Positions 40,656 to 49,925 of a DNA stretch of 64,000 bases are shown one piece after another. How positions within the stretch are numbered: the first letter of the stretch is position 1; each line of letters opens with the position of its first letter. The translations under genes and the position numbers were made by a program. The DNA is taken from the NCBI GenBank assembly GCA_023423995.1, contig JAFAEL010000092.1:1-64000 (forward strand), in the 5' to 3' direction. The notes beneath the pieces are model-generated. The model was not told where the DNA came from. It was given only the letters and a program-made list of their open reading frames with translations, and did no database searches. The stretch is from Pseudomonadota bacterium. Lineage in GTDB: Bacteria; Pseudomonadota; Alphaproteobacteria; Rhizobiales; Beijerinckiaceae.

Positions 40656-42083
40656 TCAACCCCGCCCGGTCGTCGCGGCGGCCGCGGCCTGCCCGTACCG
40701 GTTTTTCAAAGCACCCACGATCTTCGAGACCTGGGTGAACTTGGACCCCTTCACCATCACGGTGTCGCCGGGGCGGACCGCTTCGAGCAGGATCGGCTCG
40801 AGCTCGGCGGCGGTCCCAGCATATCCGCCCTTCACGGCAGCCGGAAGCGCGTCCCAGAGCCCGCGCATCAGGTCCCCTGCCACGAAGACGAGATCGGCGC
40901 GCGACGAAGCCACCGGCGCCGCCAGATCCACATGCGCCTTCGGCCCGAACTCGCCGAGTTCGCCCATATCGGCCAGGACGGCGATGCGCCGTCCCTTGCT
41001 CTCGACGCTCGCGAGCGTGTCGAGCGCCGCCCGCATGGAGGCCGGATTGGCGTTGAAGCTCTCGTCGATCACCAGGAATTCGCCGGCCGGATGAGCGAGG
41101 CGGATGCGCTCGCCCCGACCAACCGGGGCAGAAAGCTCAGCGAGCCCGCCCGCAGCCTCGTTGGGGTCGAGCCCGAGGGCAGCCGTCGCGGCGAGAACTG
41201 CGAGGGAGTTCAGGGCCATGTGCCGCCCCGCGGCACCCACCCGGTACGCGGCCGTCCTGCCGAGCACATCGGCCTCGACCATGGAGGCGTCCGGGCCCGT
41301 GACGATCCGGAGCGCCCGGACATCGGCCCGCTCATGCTCGCCGAAGGAGATCACCCGGCCGGCATTGGAGGCGCCCGCATGGGCGAGGAGCCGGTCGAAA
41401 TAGGGGCTGTCCCGATTGATGACCGCGACACCGCCCGGCTCCAGCCCGCCGAAGATCTCGCCCTTGGCGTCCGCGATGCCGAGGATCGAGCGGAAATGTC
41501 CGATATGGACGGGCTCGATCGTGGTGATGACTGCCACCTCAGGCCGGACCATCCGGGTGAGCGGCGCGATCTCGCCCTCGTGGTTCATGCCGATCTCGAA
41601 CACGCCGAACCGGCTTTCGCGCGGCATGCGGGCGAGGGTCAGCGGCACGCCCCAATGGTTGTTGTAGGAAGCGACCGAGGCATGCGTCTCGCCGAAGCGG
41701 CCGAGCACGAGCCGGAGCGCTTCCTTGGTGCCCGTTTTCCCCACGGAGCCGGTGACGGCGAGGATGCGGGCCTTCGTCCGGGCCCGCGCATCGCGGCCGA
41801 GCTTTGCCATGAAGTCGAGCGGATCGGGGACGACGAGGAGCGGCCCGGCGTCCTCAGGAAGGGATGCGGCCTTCGCGTCCGCCACGATGGCGGCCGCGGC
41901 ACCTTTGGCGAGCGCCGCCTCGACGAAGTCGTGGCCGTCGCGTACGCCCGCGATCGCAACGAAGAGGTCGCCCGGCTGGAGCGTGCGCGTGTCGATGGAG
42001 ACGCCGCCGGCTACATCGAATCGGCCGACGATCCTTGCGCCGAGCCTTTCGGCGTCCTCCCTGGTCCAGAGGGGCGCGGTCAT
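40656..42083 (-). CDS. murF: UDP-N-acetylmuramoyl-tripeptide-D-alanyl-D-alanine ligase
   Basis: Adds D-Ala-D-Ala to the tripeptide precursor. It is 475 residues. The ATP loop is VTGSVGKTGTKE (110-121). The second domain has IGMNHEGEIAPLTRMV and TTIEPVHIGHF; the C-terminal domain has DESFNANPASMRAAL and VLADMGELGE. The start ATG at 42083 overlaps the murE stop (ATGA). Confidence 0.98.
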   Translation of the reverse strand: MTAPLWTREDAERLGARIVGRFDVAGGVSIDTRTLQPGDLFVAIAGVRDGHDFVEAALAKGAAAAIVADAKAASLPEDAGPLLVVPDPLDFMAKLGRDARARTKARILAVTGSVGKTGTKEALRLVLGRFGETHASVASYNNHWGVPLTLARMPRESRFGVFEIGMNHEGEIAPLTRMVRPEVAVITTIEPVHIGHFRSILGIADAKGEIFGGLEPGGVAVINRDSPYFDRLLAHAGASNAGRVISFGEHERADVRALRIVTGPDASMVEADVLGRTAAYRVGAAGRHMALNSLAVLAATAALGLDPNEAAGGLAELSAPVGRGERIRLAHPAGEFLVIDESFNANPASMRAALDTLASVESKGRRIAVLADMGELGEFGPKAHVDLAAPVASSRADLVFVAGDLMRGLWDALPAAVKGGYAGTAAELEPILLEAVRPGDTVMVKGSKFTQVSKIVGALKNRYGQAAAAATTGRG

Positions 42084-43588
42084 GATTGTCTCTCGCTGAT
42101 GGCTTGGCGGATCACCTCGTGATCCGAGAACGGCAGCGTGCGGTCGCCCACGATCTGGCCCGTTTCATGACCCTTTCCGGCAACGACCAGCACATCGCCC
42201 CGCCCGAGCCCGCGTACGGCCGTTCGGATCGCCTCACCGCGATCCCCGATCTCGCGCGCCCCGGGAGCGGCCTTCAAGATCTCGGCCCGGATCGCGGCCG
42301 GTTCCTCCGAACGCGGATTGTCATCGGTCACGATGACGATGTCGGCCTTCTCGGCCGCGATCGCCCCCATGATGGGACGCTTGCCGCGGTCTCGGTCCCC
42401 GCCGCAGCCGAACACGCAGACGAGCCGTCCCGAAGCGAAGGGCCGGAGCGCATCCAGCACGTGGGCGAGCGCCTCGGGCTTGTGGGCGTAATCGACGATG
42501 CAGAGCGCGCCGGAGACCTCCCCGACGCGCTCCATCCGGCCCGCCACGCCGGCGAGCTTTCCCATGCCGGCGATCAGGCTGGGTGCGTCCGCCTCCGGAC
42601 AGCTCGCGAGGACGAGGCCGACCGCGAGGAGCGCGTTCTCGACCTGGAAGTCACCCGGCAGGCGCAGTTCCGCCCGGACCCGGTCGGAACCGCCCGGGCC
42701 GGCATACTCGATGACGAGATCGTGGGAGAAGCCGCTGTGGCGCCACTCGGCGATGCGGAGGAAGTCGCCCTCCCGGCCGGTCGTTAGCACGCGATGTCCC
42801 CGCGCCCTGGCGGCGGCGATCACCCGGTCGGTATAAGCCCCGTCCGCGTTGATCACGGCCGGGCGGCCAGGCTCGAGCAGCGTGTCGAACAGCCGGAGCT
42901 TCGCGGCGAGGTAAGCCTCGACCGTCGGATGGTAGTCGAGATGGTCCCGGCCGAGATTGGTGAAGCCCGCAGCCGCAAGGCGCACGCCGTCCAGGCGGTG
43001 CTGGTCGAGGCCGTGCGAGGATGCCTCCATGGCCAGGTGCGTGACGCCATCCTTGGCGAGCCGGTCCAGGGTCTCGTGCAGGGTCACCGGATCGGGCGTC
43101 GTCAACGAGCCGTAGGCGAGCCCGTCGGAGGTTATCACGCCGAGCGTGCCGAGGCTGGCGCTGCGGACGCCAAGATTGTTCGCGAAGAGCTGGCGCGCGA
43201 AATCGGCAACCGAGCTCTTGCCGCTCGTGCCCGTGACGGCGACGACGGTCTCCGGCTGCGCCGGGTGGAACCGCGCGGCCGCCAGGGCCAGCGCCCGGCG
43301 CGCGTCCGGCACCCGCGCATAGGCGACGCCGACGGGCAGGTCCGCAGGCCTTTCCGCCTCCCCGACGATGGCCGTTGCGCCGCGCGCGACCGCATCCGGC
43401 ACGAAGCTCATGCCGTCGGCCTTGGTGCCCGGCACGGCAACGAAAAGCCAGCCGGGCTGGACCTTGCGGCTATCCGCCGTGAGGCCGGCAACAGGATGAT
43501 CCGCGAGCTCGGGCAAAAGAGACGACATCATGTCCATCTCGCGCGAGATCAAGGCGAGGTCATGCCGTCCCTGGAGACCATCGCTCAC
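42080..43588 (-). CDS. murE: UDP-MurNAc-tripeptide ligase, meso-diaminopimelate type
   Basis: Adds the third residue to the peptidoglycan stem peptide. It is up to 502 residues. The ATP loop is TGTSGKSS (119-126). Substrate specificity for meso-diaminopimelate is supported by the DNPRSEEP motif near residue 410. The start is a GTG at 43588 overlapping the ftsI stop (GTGA). Internal ATGs at 43534 and 43528 (MDMMSSLLPEL) are also possible and would be closer to the usual N-terminus. Confidence 0.97.
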   Translation of the reverse strand: MSDGLQGRHDLALISREMDMMSSLLPELADHPVAGLTADSRKVQPGWLFVAVPGTKADGMSFVPDAVARGATAIVGEAERPADLPVGVAYARVPDARRALALAAARFHPAQPETVVAVTGTSGKSSVADFARQLFANNLGVRSASLGTLGVITSDGLAYGSLTTPDPVTLHETLDRLAKDGVTHLAMEASSHGLDQHRLDGVRLAAAGFTNLGRDHLDYHPTVEAYLAAKLRLFDTLLEPGRPAVINADGAYTDRVIAAARARGHRVLTTGREGDFLRIAEWRHSGFSHDLVIEYAGPGGSDRVRAELRLPGDFQVENALLAVGLVLASCPEADAPSLIAGMGKLAGVAGRMERVGEVSGALCIVDYAHKPEALAHVLDALRPFASGRLVCVFGCGGDRDRGKRPIMGAIAAEKADIVIVTDDNPRSEEPAAIRAEILKAAPGAREIGDRGEAIRTAVRGLGRGDVLVVAGKGHETGQIVGDRTLPFSDHEVIRQAISERQS

Positions 43589-45378
43589 CGCTTCACGCCC
43601 CAGGCGTTCAGCTTCGCCATGAGGGGGAACGGGTTCTGCGGCGGCTCGAAGCGCGGCACGACCGGAAGCATCGGGGCGACCCGCTCCAGGATCCGCCCGC
43701 TCGTCTCGCCGGCATTCCAGGCCGCCGTCGCATAGCCATGCGTCTCGGGCGCCGCCTTCGGCTCGTCATAGACGGTCACCAGCAGATAGCGCGGCTTGTC
43801 GGCCGGGAAGGTCGACATGAAGGTCGTGAACAGCCGGTCCTTCGCATAGCGGCCGCGGACAACCTTCTCGGCCGTGCCGGTCTTGCCGCCGACGAAGTAG
43901 CCGGGCACGGCGACCTTCGAGGCCGAGCCGACGGATGCGTTCAGCCGCATGATGTAGCGCATCGCCTCGCTCGTCTCGGGCTTGATGACCCGAGGAGCGC
44001 CCTTGCGCGCGTCCTGTTCCGAGCGCTTCAGGAAGGTCGGCTTCACGAGGTAGCCGCCGTTCATCAGCGCACCGACGGCAGAGGCCGCCTGCATCGGCGT
44101 CACGGCAACGCCGTGCCCGAACGAGATCGTGATCGTGTTCAGCTCGCCCCACTTCGCTGGAACGATCGGCTGGGCGTTCTCGGGAATCTCCGTCACCAGC
44201 CGGTCGAGCTGGCCCATCTTCTTGAGAAACGCCTTGTGCCCGTCGACCCCGACGGCCAGCGCCATCTTCGCCGTGCCGATGTTGGACGAGTGCACGAAGA
44301 TCTCGGGCACCGTCAGGATGCGGTGCGTGCCGTGATAGTCGTTGATGGTGAAGCGGCCGTATTTCAGGCTGGTGCGGGCATCGAAGCTCGAATTGATCGT
44401 GGCCTTGCCCGAGTCGAGCGCCATCGCGGTGGTGAGTGCCTTGAAGGTCGAGCCCATCTCGAACACGCCGACCGCCATGCGGTTGATGCGGTCTTTCTCA
44501 AGCGCATCAACCGGGTTGTTGGGATCGAAATCCGGCAGCGACACGAGCGAGATCACCTCGCCGGTGTTGACGTCGATCAGCATGCTCGCAGCGGCCAGCG
44601 CCCGGAAGTGCTGGATGCCCTTCACGAGTTCGTCCCGCATGGCGTGCTGGACGCGCAGGTCGACCGAGAGCTGGACCGGCTTCAGGTCGGTCGCCTCGCG
44701 CGCAAAGCCTGCCCCGGCGAGATCCTGGAGGCCGCGGCTGTCGATGTACTTTTCCATGCCGGCGATGCCGACATTGTCGATCGACGCGAAGCCGATGACA
44801 TGGGCAGCCGCCGGCCCGTTCGGATAGACGCGCTTAGCCTCCGGGACGAAGCCGACGCCCGGAATGCCCAGGCGATGGACCTCGGCCTGCTGGCGCGGCG
44901 TGATCTCGCGCTTCACCCAGACGAAGCCACGCCGCTTGTTGAACTTGGCACGAAGGTCGCGCGCGTCCAGATCCGGCAGGACGGCCGTCAGCAGCTCGAC
45001 CGCCTCGTCCTTGTCGATGATGTTGCGCGGCTCGGCGAAGACCGAGACCGACCGCACGTCGGTGGCGAGCACCTCGCCGTTTCGATCGAGGATGTCGGGC
45101 CGGGCCGCCGACGTCGAGGCATCCGCGAAGCGCCGGATCCCCTCGGGCTCCTCCGGCGTGATCGCCAGCATGGCGAGACGACCCAAGATCAGGCAGAACA
45201 GCGCCATAAAGCCGAACATCACCCAGCCGACGCGGGTGGAGCTCTTGTCCAGCCGGAGCCGGAACAGCTCGTGCGCCTGGTGCGCCAGCCAGCGGGCGCG
45301 GCTGCGCTTCGGCTCGGATGCAGGCGTCGCGCCCACGTCCTCGGGCAGCGGCTCCTCGAACTCGTTGGGGTGGCTCAT
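43585..45378 (-). CDS. ftsI: Septal transpeptidase FtsI (PBP3)
   Basis: A class B penicillin-binding protein that cross-links septal peptidoglycan. It is 597 residues: a cytoplasmic tail of about 48, one membrane helix (VGWVMFGFMALFCLILGRLAML, about 50-71), a pedestal domain and a transpeptidase domain. The active-site motifs are STFK with Ser310 and Lys313, SSN in VHSSNIG, and KTG in VGGKTGTAEK. The start ATG at 45378 overlaps the ftsL stop. Confidence 0.98.
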   Translation of the reverse strand: MSHPNEFEEPLPEDVGATPASEPKRSRARWLAHQAHELFRLRLDKSSTRVGWVMFGFMALFCLILGRLAMLAITPEEPEGIRRFADASTSAARPDILDRNGEVLATDVRSVSVFAEPRNIIDKDEAVELLTAVLPDLDARDLRAKFNKRRGFVWVKREITPRQQAEVHRLGIPGVGFVPEAKRVYPNGPAAAHVIGFASIDNVGIAGMEKYIDSRGLQDLAGAGFAREATDLKPVQLSVDLRVQHAMRDELVKGIQHFRALAAASMLIDVNTGEVISLVSLPDFDPNNPVDALEKDRINRMAVGVFEMGSTFKALTTAMALDSGKATINSSFDARTSLKYGRFTINDYHGTHRILTVPEIFVHSSNIGTAKMALAVGVDGHKAFLKKMGQLDRLVTEIPENAQPIVPAKWGELNTITISFGHGVAVTPMQAASAVGALMNGGYLVKPTFLKRSEQDARKGAPRVIKPETSEAMRYIMRLNASVGSASKVAVPGYFVGGKTGTAEKVVRGRYAKDRLFTTFMSTFPADKPRYLLVTVYDEPKAAPETHGYATAAWNAGETSGRILERVAPMLPVVPRFEPPQNPFPLMAKLNAWGVKR

Positions 45379-45785
45379 CGTATCGGCGCCTTTGGCAAGC
45401 TGCCGGTGGTTGTGGGCGTGCGCGCGTCCCCGGTGCGCCGGTCCTTCGGCGTCGCGGTCGGCTCGCGGAACAGAGCTTCGAGCTTCATCCCGATCGCGTC
45501 CGATTTGGCCGGCTTCTGCGGCAGATCCGCGACCGTGCCGAGCTGGTAGATCCCGAGCGGCTGCAGGTCGAGGTTCTGATCGGCCAGTCGCTGCAGGCGG
45601 TCAGGACGGGTAAGGAGCGCCATTTCGGCCTTGGCCACCGCGATGGCATCGCGCTCGCGCTCGATCTTGCGGCGGAGCTTCACGACCTCCTCCGCGTAGT
45701 AAAGCGTGTCGTACTTGATGCTGTAGGCCCAGGCGGCGGAACCGATCAGGCCCGTGATCGCCAGGATGTGAAGAAAGCGGATCAC
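45375..45785 (-). CDS. ftsL: Cell division protein FtsL
   Basis: A small bitopic divisome protein of 136 residues. An N-terminal membrane helix ([20 protein letters not shown], about 4-23) is followed by a coiled coil ([27 protein letters not shown]), then a Pro-rich tail. Sequence conservation is low in this family, but position between rsmH and ftsI makes the call firm. The start is GTG at 45785, overlapping the rsmH stop (GTGA). Confidence 0.92.
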   Translation of the reverse strand: MIRFLHILAITGLIGSAAWAYSIKYDTLYYAEEVVKLRRKIERERDAIAVAKAEMALLTRPDRLQRLADQNLDLQPLGIYQLGTVADLPQKPAKSDAIGMKLEALFREPTATPKDRRTGDARTPTTTGSLPKAPIR

Positions 45786-46789
45786 CGCGTGTTCCTCCGC
45801 GCCCGATCCGCCGCTGGGCCCTTGTTGCCCGCGCCGGGCAAAGCGGGAGTCTCCGTCCGTTCGGCGACACGCAGCTTCGCGGAACGCGCACGCGGGTTTC
45901 CGGCGGTCTCACGCTCGCCGGGCACGATCGGCCCCTTGCTGACGGCCGTGAAAGTCGGCGGCGCCTCGCTGCCCGCATCCGGCATGTGCCGCGACCCGCG
46001 AGCCGTCCGGCGCGATCTGTCCTGGATGAACTGCTTGACGATCCGGTCCTCGAGCGAATGGAAGGTCACCACCGCCAAGCGGCCGCCCGGCTTCAGGATC
46101 CGTTCCGCGGCTTCGAGAGCTTCCCGCAACTGGCCGAGTTCGTCATTCACGGCGATGCGCAGCGCCTGGAAGGTGCGGGTGGCTGGATGGATGCCGGGCT
46201 CGCCGCGGACATGCCGGGCCACGATCTCGGCGAGTTCACCCGTCGTCTCGATGCGGCCGCGACGCCGCCGCTCAACGAGCGCCCGCGCGATAGCGCGGGA
46301 ACGGCGTTCCTCTCCGAACTGGTAGATGATGTCGGCGAGTTCGCTTTCCTCGAGGTCGTTGACGAGGTCGCCTGCGCTCGGACCGGCTTGCTCCATGCGC
46401 ATGTCGAGCGGCCCGTCCGCCCGGAAAGAGAACCCGCGCTGGGCTTCGTCCAGCTGCATCGATGACACCCCGATATCGAGCACTACGCCATCGACGGAAG
46501 CTGCGCCGGTGCTCCGGGCGAGTTCGTCCAGCTCCCCGAAGCGTCCGTGACAGAGCGTCAGCCGCCCGCGTGACAGGTCGACCAGCTTCGCGCCCCCGGC
46601 GATCGCATCGGGATCCCGATCAATCGCGATCACGCGATTGCCCGGCTCTGCCGACAGAAGCGCGCGCGTGTAGCCGCCGGCCCCGAATGTGCCGTCGACA
46701 AAGGTGCCGCCCGACGAGGCATTGAGCGCCTCCAGCACCTCCGTGAGGAGGACGGGAACGTGGCGGGGATCGGCATGGGGAGACGTCAC
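45782..46789 (-). CDS. rsmH: 16S rRNA m4C1402 methyltransferase RsmH (MraW)
   Basis: Methylates N4 of C1402 in 16S rRNA. It is 335 residues from the GTG at 46789, which has an AAGGGAG-type ribosome binding site nearby. Typical features are [13 protein letters not shown], the SAM motif [37 protein letters not shown], and [16 protein letters not shown]. Motif [16 protein letters not shown] follows. The frame is open 86 codons further up, without family support. It is the first gene of the division and cell-wall cluster here. Confidence 0.96.
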   Translation of the reverse strand: MTSPHADPRHVPVLLTEVLEALNASSGGTFVDGTFGAGGYTRALLSAEPGNRVIAIDRDPDAIAGGAKLVDLSRGRLTLCHGRFGELDELARSTGAASVDGVVLDIGVSSMQLDEAQRGFSFRADGPLDMRMEQAGPSAGDLVNDLEESELADIIYQFGEERRSRAIARALVERRRRGRIETTGELAEIVARHVRGEPGIHPATRTFQALRIAVNDELGQLREALEAAERILKPGGRLAVVTFHSLEDRIVKQFIQDRSRRTARGSRHMPDAGSEAPPTFTAVSKGPIVPGERETAGNPRARSAKLRVAERTETPALPGAGNKGPAADRARRNTR

Positions 46790-47234
46790 CCCCCGACTCC
46801 TTCCCTTGCCGACGAATCTACGAGGCGCGTCGTACGACCCTGCCGCGCCACGAAACCCCGCGGGTGCGGGAAAGTACGAGAAAATGCCGGGTTCATGATC
46901 CGCAATTCGCCCGGGGCCCGCCGGGAAGTGACCGGACGAGCGCCGCGCTGCCCACGAGCCTGCCCGAAGAGCGGCGTCACACGCGGCGCCGGTCCGCCCC
47001 AATCCAGGAGCAGCCGCCCGTTCTGATGGATTCGCGTGGGATACCATGGGCCGATCAGGGCGCGAAACAGCTCGTCGTCTCGCCGAGCACCCCGCATTCA
47101 GACCCGATTAGCGTTAATGAAGGGTTTGCGGCACGCCTCGAAGGCCCCGCTAACCCTGTTGCGCGTCCACCCCGAGACTCCCGGAACTTGCGATCTGTTC
47201 GGGTTGTTACGTTGCCATAAATGGGAGTTCCACG
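46790..47234. other. Intergenic region ahead of the division cluster, no mraZ
   Basis: About 445 bases between the divergent starts of rsmH and the small glycine-zipper gene. I found no mraZ-like frame on either strand, although mraZ normally precedes rsmH. The region must hold the cluster promoter on the minus strand. A weak half-match to a CtrA-type box (TTAA, 7 bases, TTTG) lies near 47115-47130. I could not identify a convincing -35/-10 pair. Confidence 0.55.
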
Positions 47235-47522
47235 ATGAAGATGAAGACAGCTGCAGCCCTCGGCTTTCTCGCCCTTCTTGCCTCTGCGCCGGTCGCGAGC
47301 GCCCAGGGTATCATCGGCGGCGCCCGCGAGGGTGCAGCCGAGGGTAGCCGCGCGGCCGGACCGGTTGGTGGAGTCGTCGGCGGCGCAGTGGGCGCGGGCG
47401 TCGGCGGAGCCGTCGGTGGCGTTAAGGGCGTCCTAGGTATCCCGGACGAGCGGGCCCGCCGCCATACCTCCAAGCGCAAGTACTACGTGAAGAACGGCAA
47501 GCGTCACTATTACCGCCGCTGA
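47235..47522 (+). CDS. Small exported glycine-zipper protein
   Basis: 95 residues. The signal peptide ends near ASAQ (residue 24). It is followed by a glycine zipper with repeated GG/GA steps (AGPVGGVVGGAVGAGVGGAV) and a strongly basic tail with tyrosines (KRKYYVKNGKRHYYRR). It may associate with membranes or nucleic acid, but the function is unknown. The start is ATG at 47235 with GGAG nine bases ahead. It ends 18 bases from the RNase P RNA gene, which runs the other way. Confidence 0.82.
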   Translation: MKMKTAAALGFLALLASAPVASAQGIIGGAREGAAEGSRAAGPVGGVVGGAVGAGVGGAVGGVKGVLGIPDERARRHTSKRKYYVKNGKRHYYRR

Positions 47523-47539
47523 GGCGCCTGAAGGACAAG

Positions 47540-47927
<388 letters not shown>

Positions 47928-47932
47928 ATGCT

Positions 47933-47961
47933 GATCTGGTCGGACGCGCCCGCTCCGTCAA
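47933..47961 (-). promoter_or_regulatory. Predicted rnpB promoter
   Basis: On the minus strand, TTGACG (complement of 47956-47961), a 17-base spacer and CAGATC (complement of 47933-47938) are ideally placed 6-7 bases ahead of the predicted RNA start. Confidence 0.6.
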
Positions 47962-48121
47962 CCCACCCCTTCACGATCAGGCTCTCCGAGAACGTGAACC
48001 AAGATCGTATGAACTGGGGACGCGAAAGGCTCGGAGCGGAACGATTGCATGACAGCCGAGTTCGAAAAGCCGTATTGCCAAGCTCCCGCGCGAAGCGGCT
48101 AACGAAACCGAGGGATACTCA

Positions 48122-48391
48122 ATGAGGAAGATCATTCCGCTCACGCTCGCCGGGGCGATCGCCCTGTCGCTTGGCGGCTGCTACACTCCTGAAGAGCGTG
48201 CAGGCGGAGGCGCCCTGATCGGTGGCGCAACGGGCGCTGCAATCGGTGCCGCCGCCTCCGGCGGCCGGGTCGGCGGGACCCTTGCGGGCGCTGCGATCGG
48301 CGCTGCGGGCGGCGCTCTGGTGGGCGCTGCGACGGCTCCCTGCGCGCGCGGCACCTACACCGACTACTACGGCAACGTGTACTGCCGCTGA
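48122..48391 (+). CDS. Small glycine-zipper lipoprotein
   Basis: 89 residues. The lipobox is LGGC, with Cys20 as the lipidated residue. The middle is a long glycine zipper (GGALIGGATGAAIGAAASGG and onward, about 29-70). The end has CARGTYTDYYGNVYC with two cysteines. It resembles the YMGG/glycine-zipper outer membrane lipoproteins common in rhizobia. The function is unknown. The start is ATG at 48122. Confidence 0.85.
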   Translation: MRKIIPLTLAGAIALSLGGCYTPEERAGGGALIGGATGAAIGAAASGGRVGGTLAGAAIGAAGGALVGAATAPCARGTYTDYYGNVYCR

Positions 48392-48405
48392 CCAGACGAG
48401 AATCC

Positions 48406-48435
48406 GGCACCTCGGCATCTTTGCGCCGAGGTGCC
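48406..48435 (+). terminator. Hairpin after the glycine-zipper lipoprotein gene
   Basis: A perfect 11-base-pair stem (GGCACCTCGGC with GCCGAGGTGCC) with an 8-base loop starts 14 bases after the stop. It has no T-run, so it may be a weak or Rho-assisted terminator, or a stabilising 3' hairpin. It ends 22 bases before the next start codon. Confidence 0.55.
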
Positions 48436-48457
48436 GCCCTGCTATCCCCCTGGTCTT

Positions 48458-49177
48458 ATGTCGATTTGGGGGAAACTTGGCGGCGCAGGCCTAGGCTTAG
48501 CGATAGGTGGGCCGATCGGCGGCCTTCTTGGTGCATTCGCCGGGCACTATCTCGTTGACCGCGAGGGAGCCGTGTTCGGCCCGGCCCCGCGCGACGTCGT
48601 GCTGACGACCGGCCTCGTCGCCTTGTCCGCAAAGATGGCGCGCGCCGACGGCGTAGTCGCCTGCTCGGAAGTCGAAGCCTTCTCGCGCGTCGTCATCGTG
48701 CCGCAAGAGGACCGGCCCAACGTCGAGCGGCTGTTTCGCCTCGCACAAGCAACCACCGACGGTTTCCAGGCCTATGCTGCGCAGCTCGCCAAGCTGCTGG
48801 CGGATGAGCCCTGCCTCCTCGAGGACATCGTGGATGGCCTCTTCCTCATCGCGCAGGCCGATGGAGCAGTGCACGAGAAAGAGATCGGCTACCTGCGCGA
48901 AGTCTCCCGCATCTTCGGCAAGGACGACGAATGGTTCGAGGCGGTCCTCGCCAGGCATGTCGTCATGCCTGACGACCCCTATCGGGTTCTGGGGGCCAAC
49001 CGGGCAATGAGTTTCCCCGAACTTCGGCGCAAGTACCGCGAACTCGTACTGGAGCATCATCCGGACCGGGAGATCGCCCGGGGCCTGCCGCCCGAGGCGG
49101 TCCGAATCGCCAACGACCGGCTTGGCGCGATCAATGCCGCCTGGGAGCGGATCGAGCGTGAGCGAAAAGCCGCCTGA
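48458..49177 (+). CDS. TerB and J-domain protein (DjlA-like)
   Basis: 239 residues. The N-terminus has a short glycine-rich hydrophobic segment (GAGLGLAIGGPIGGLLGAFAG, about 7-27) that could anchor the protein. A TerB-like helical domain follows (LVALSAKMARADGVV and LFLIAQADGAVHEKEIGYL). A C-terminal J domain has the HPD motif in LVLEHHPDREIARG. DjlA-type proteins recruit DnaK to membranes. The start chosen is ATG at 48458, because MSIWGKLGGAG is the usual start of this family. Its 3' end overlaps the amidase gene by 20 bases. Confidence 0.88.
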   Translation: MSIWGKLGGAGLGLAIGGPIGGLLGAFAGHYLVDREGAVFGPAPRDVVLTTGLVALSAKMARADGVVACSEVEAFSRVVIVPQEDRPNVERLFRLAQATTDGFQAYAAQLAKLLADEPCLLEDIVDGLFLIAQADGAVHEKEIGYLREVSRIFGKDDEWFEAVLARHVVMPDDPYRVLGANRAMSFPELRRKYRELVLEHHPDREIARGLPPEAVRIANDRLGAINAAWERIERERKAA

Positions 49178-49925
49178 CGAGATCCCGGGCGAAATCGTCT
49201 CCCGCTTCGTGCCCTCGCCGAACCACAGCGAGCGCAGGGACGGCCGACGGCCCGATCTCCTCCTTCTCCACTATACGGGAATGCCGACCGCGGAGGCGGC
49301 CCTCGCTCGCCTCTGCGATCCCGCCGCGCAGGTTTCGGCACATTACTTGGTGCTGGAGGACGGGGCTGTCGTCCAGCTCGTCCCAGAGGACCGACGCGCA
49401 TGGCACGCCGGAGCGGCGTCTTGGGCGGGCGAGACCGACATCAACTCCTGCTCGATCGGGATCGAAATCGTAAATCCCGGTCACGAGGGAGGGCTCCCTC
49501 CCTATCCCGAGCGGCAGATTGCGTCCCTCATCGGCCTATGCCGGCCGATCATCGATCATTGGGGCATCGCGCCAGAGCGCGTGCTGGGCCATTCGGACGT
49601 GGCTCCGGACCGGAAGGAGGATCCTGGCGAGCTGTTTCCCTGGCGCAGGCTCTTCGAGGCGGGGATCGGCCACTGGGTCGAGCCGGTCGCGATCACCGAT
49701 GACGTCGTCCTCGCGCCCGATGACGCAGGTCCCAAGGTTCAGGCCCTGCAGGACGCCCTGGCCTTCTACGGCTACGGGCTGGACCCGACCGGCACCTATG
49801 ACGAGCCGACACGGCTCGTCGTCGCGGCCTTCCAGCGCCATTTCCGACCGGAACGGGTCGACGGAATCCTGGACGCCTCGACCTTTGCGACCCTGCAGGA
49901 CTTGATCGCGTCCCGCCCGGGATGA
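49158..49925 (+). CDS. N-acetylmuramoyl-L-alanine amidase with peptidoglycan-binding domain
   Basis: 255 residues. An Amidase_2 (PGRP-like zinc amidase) domain has LLLHYTGMPTAEAALARL with a metal histidine, then SAHYLVLEDGAVVQLV, and VLGHSDVAPDRKEDPGELFPW with the second histidine and the catalytic site. A PG_binding_1 domain closes the protein (KVQALQDALAFYGYGLDPTGTYDEPT). No signal peptide is evident, so it may act on muropeptides in recycling (AmiD/AmpD-like) or be exported in another way. The start is GTG at 49158 with GGGAGCGGA upstream. It is probably co-translated with the J-domain gene. Confidence 0.9.
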   Translation: MSEKPPDEIPGEIVSRFVPSPNHSERRDGRRPDLLLLHYTGMPTAEAALARLCDPAAQVSAHYLVLEDGAVVQLVPEDRRAWHAGAASWAGETDINSCSIGIEIVNPGHEGGLPPYPERQIASLIGLCRPIIDHWGIAPERVLGHSDVAPDRKEDPGELFPWRRLFEAGIGHWVEPVAITDDVVLAPDDAGPKVQALQDALAFYGYGLDPTGTYDEPTRLVVAAFQRHFRPERVDGILDASTFATLQDLIASRPG

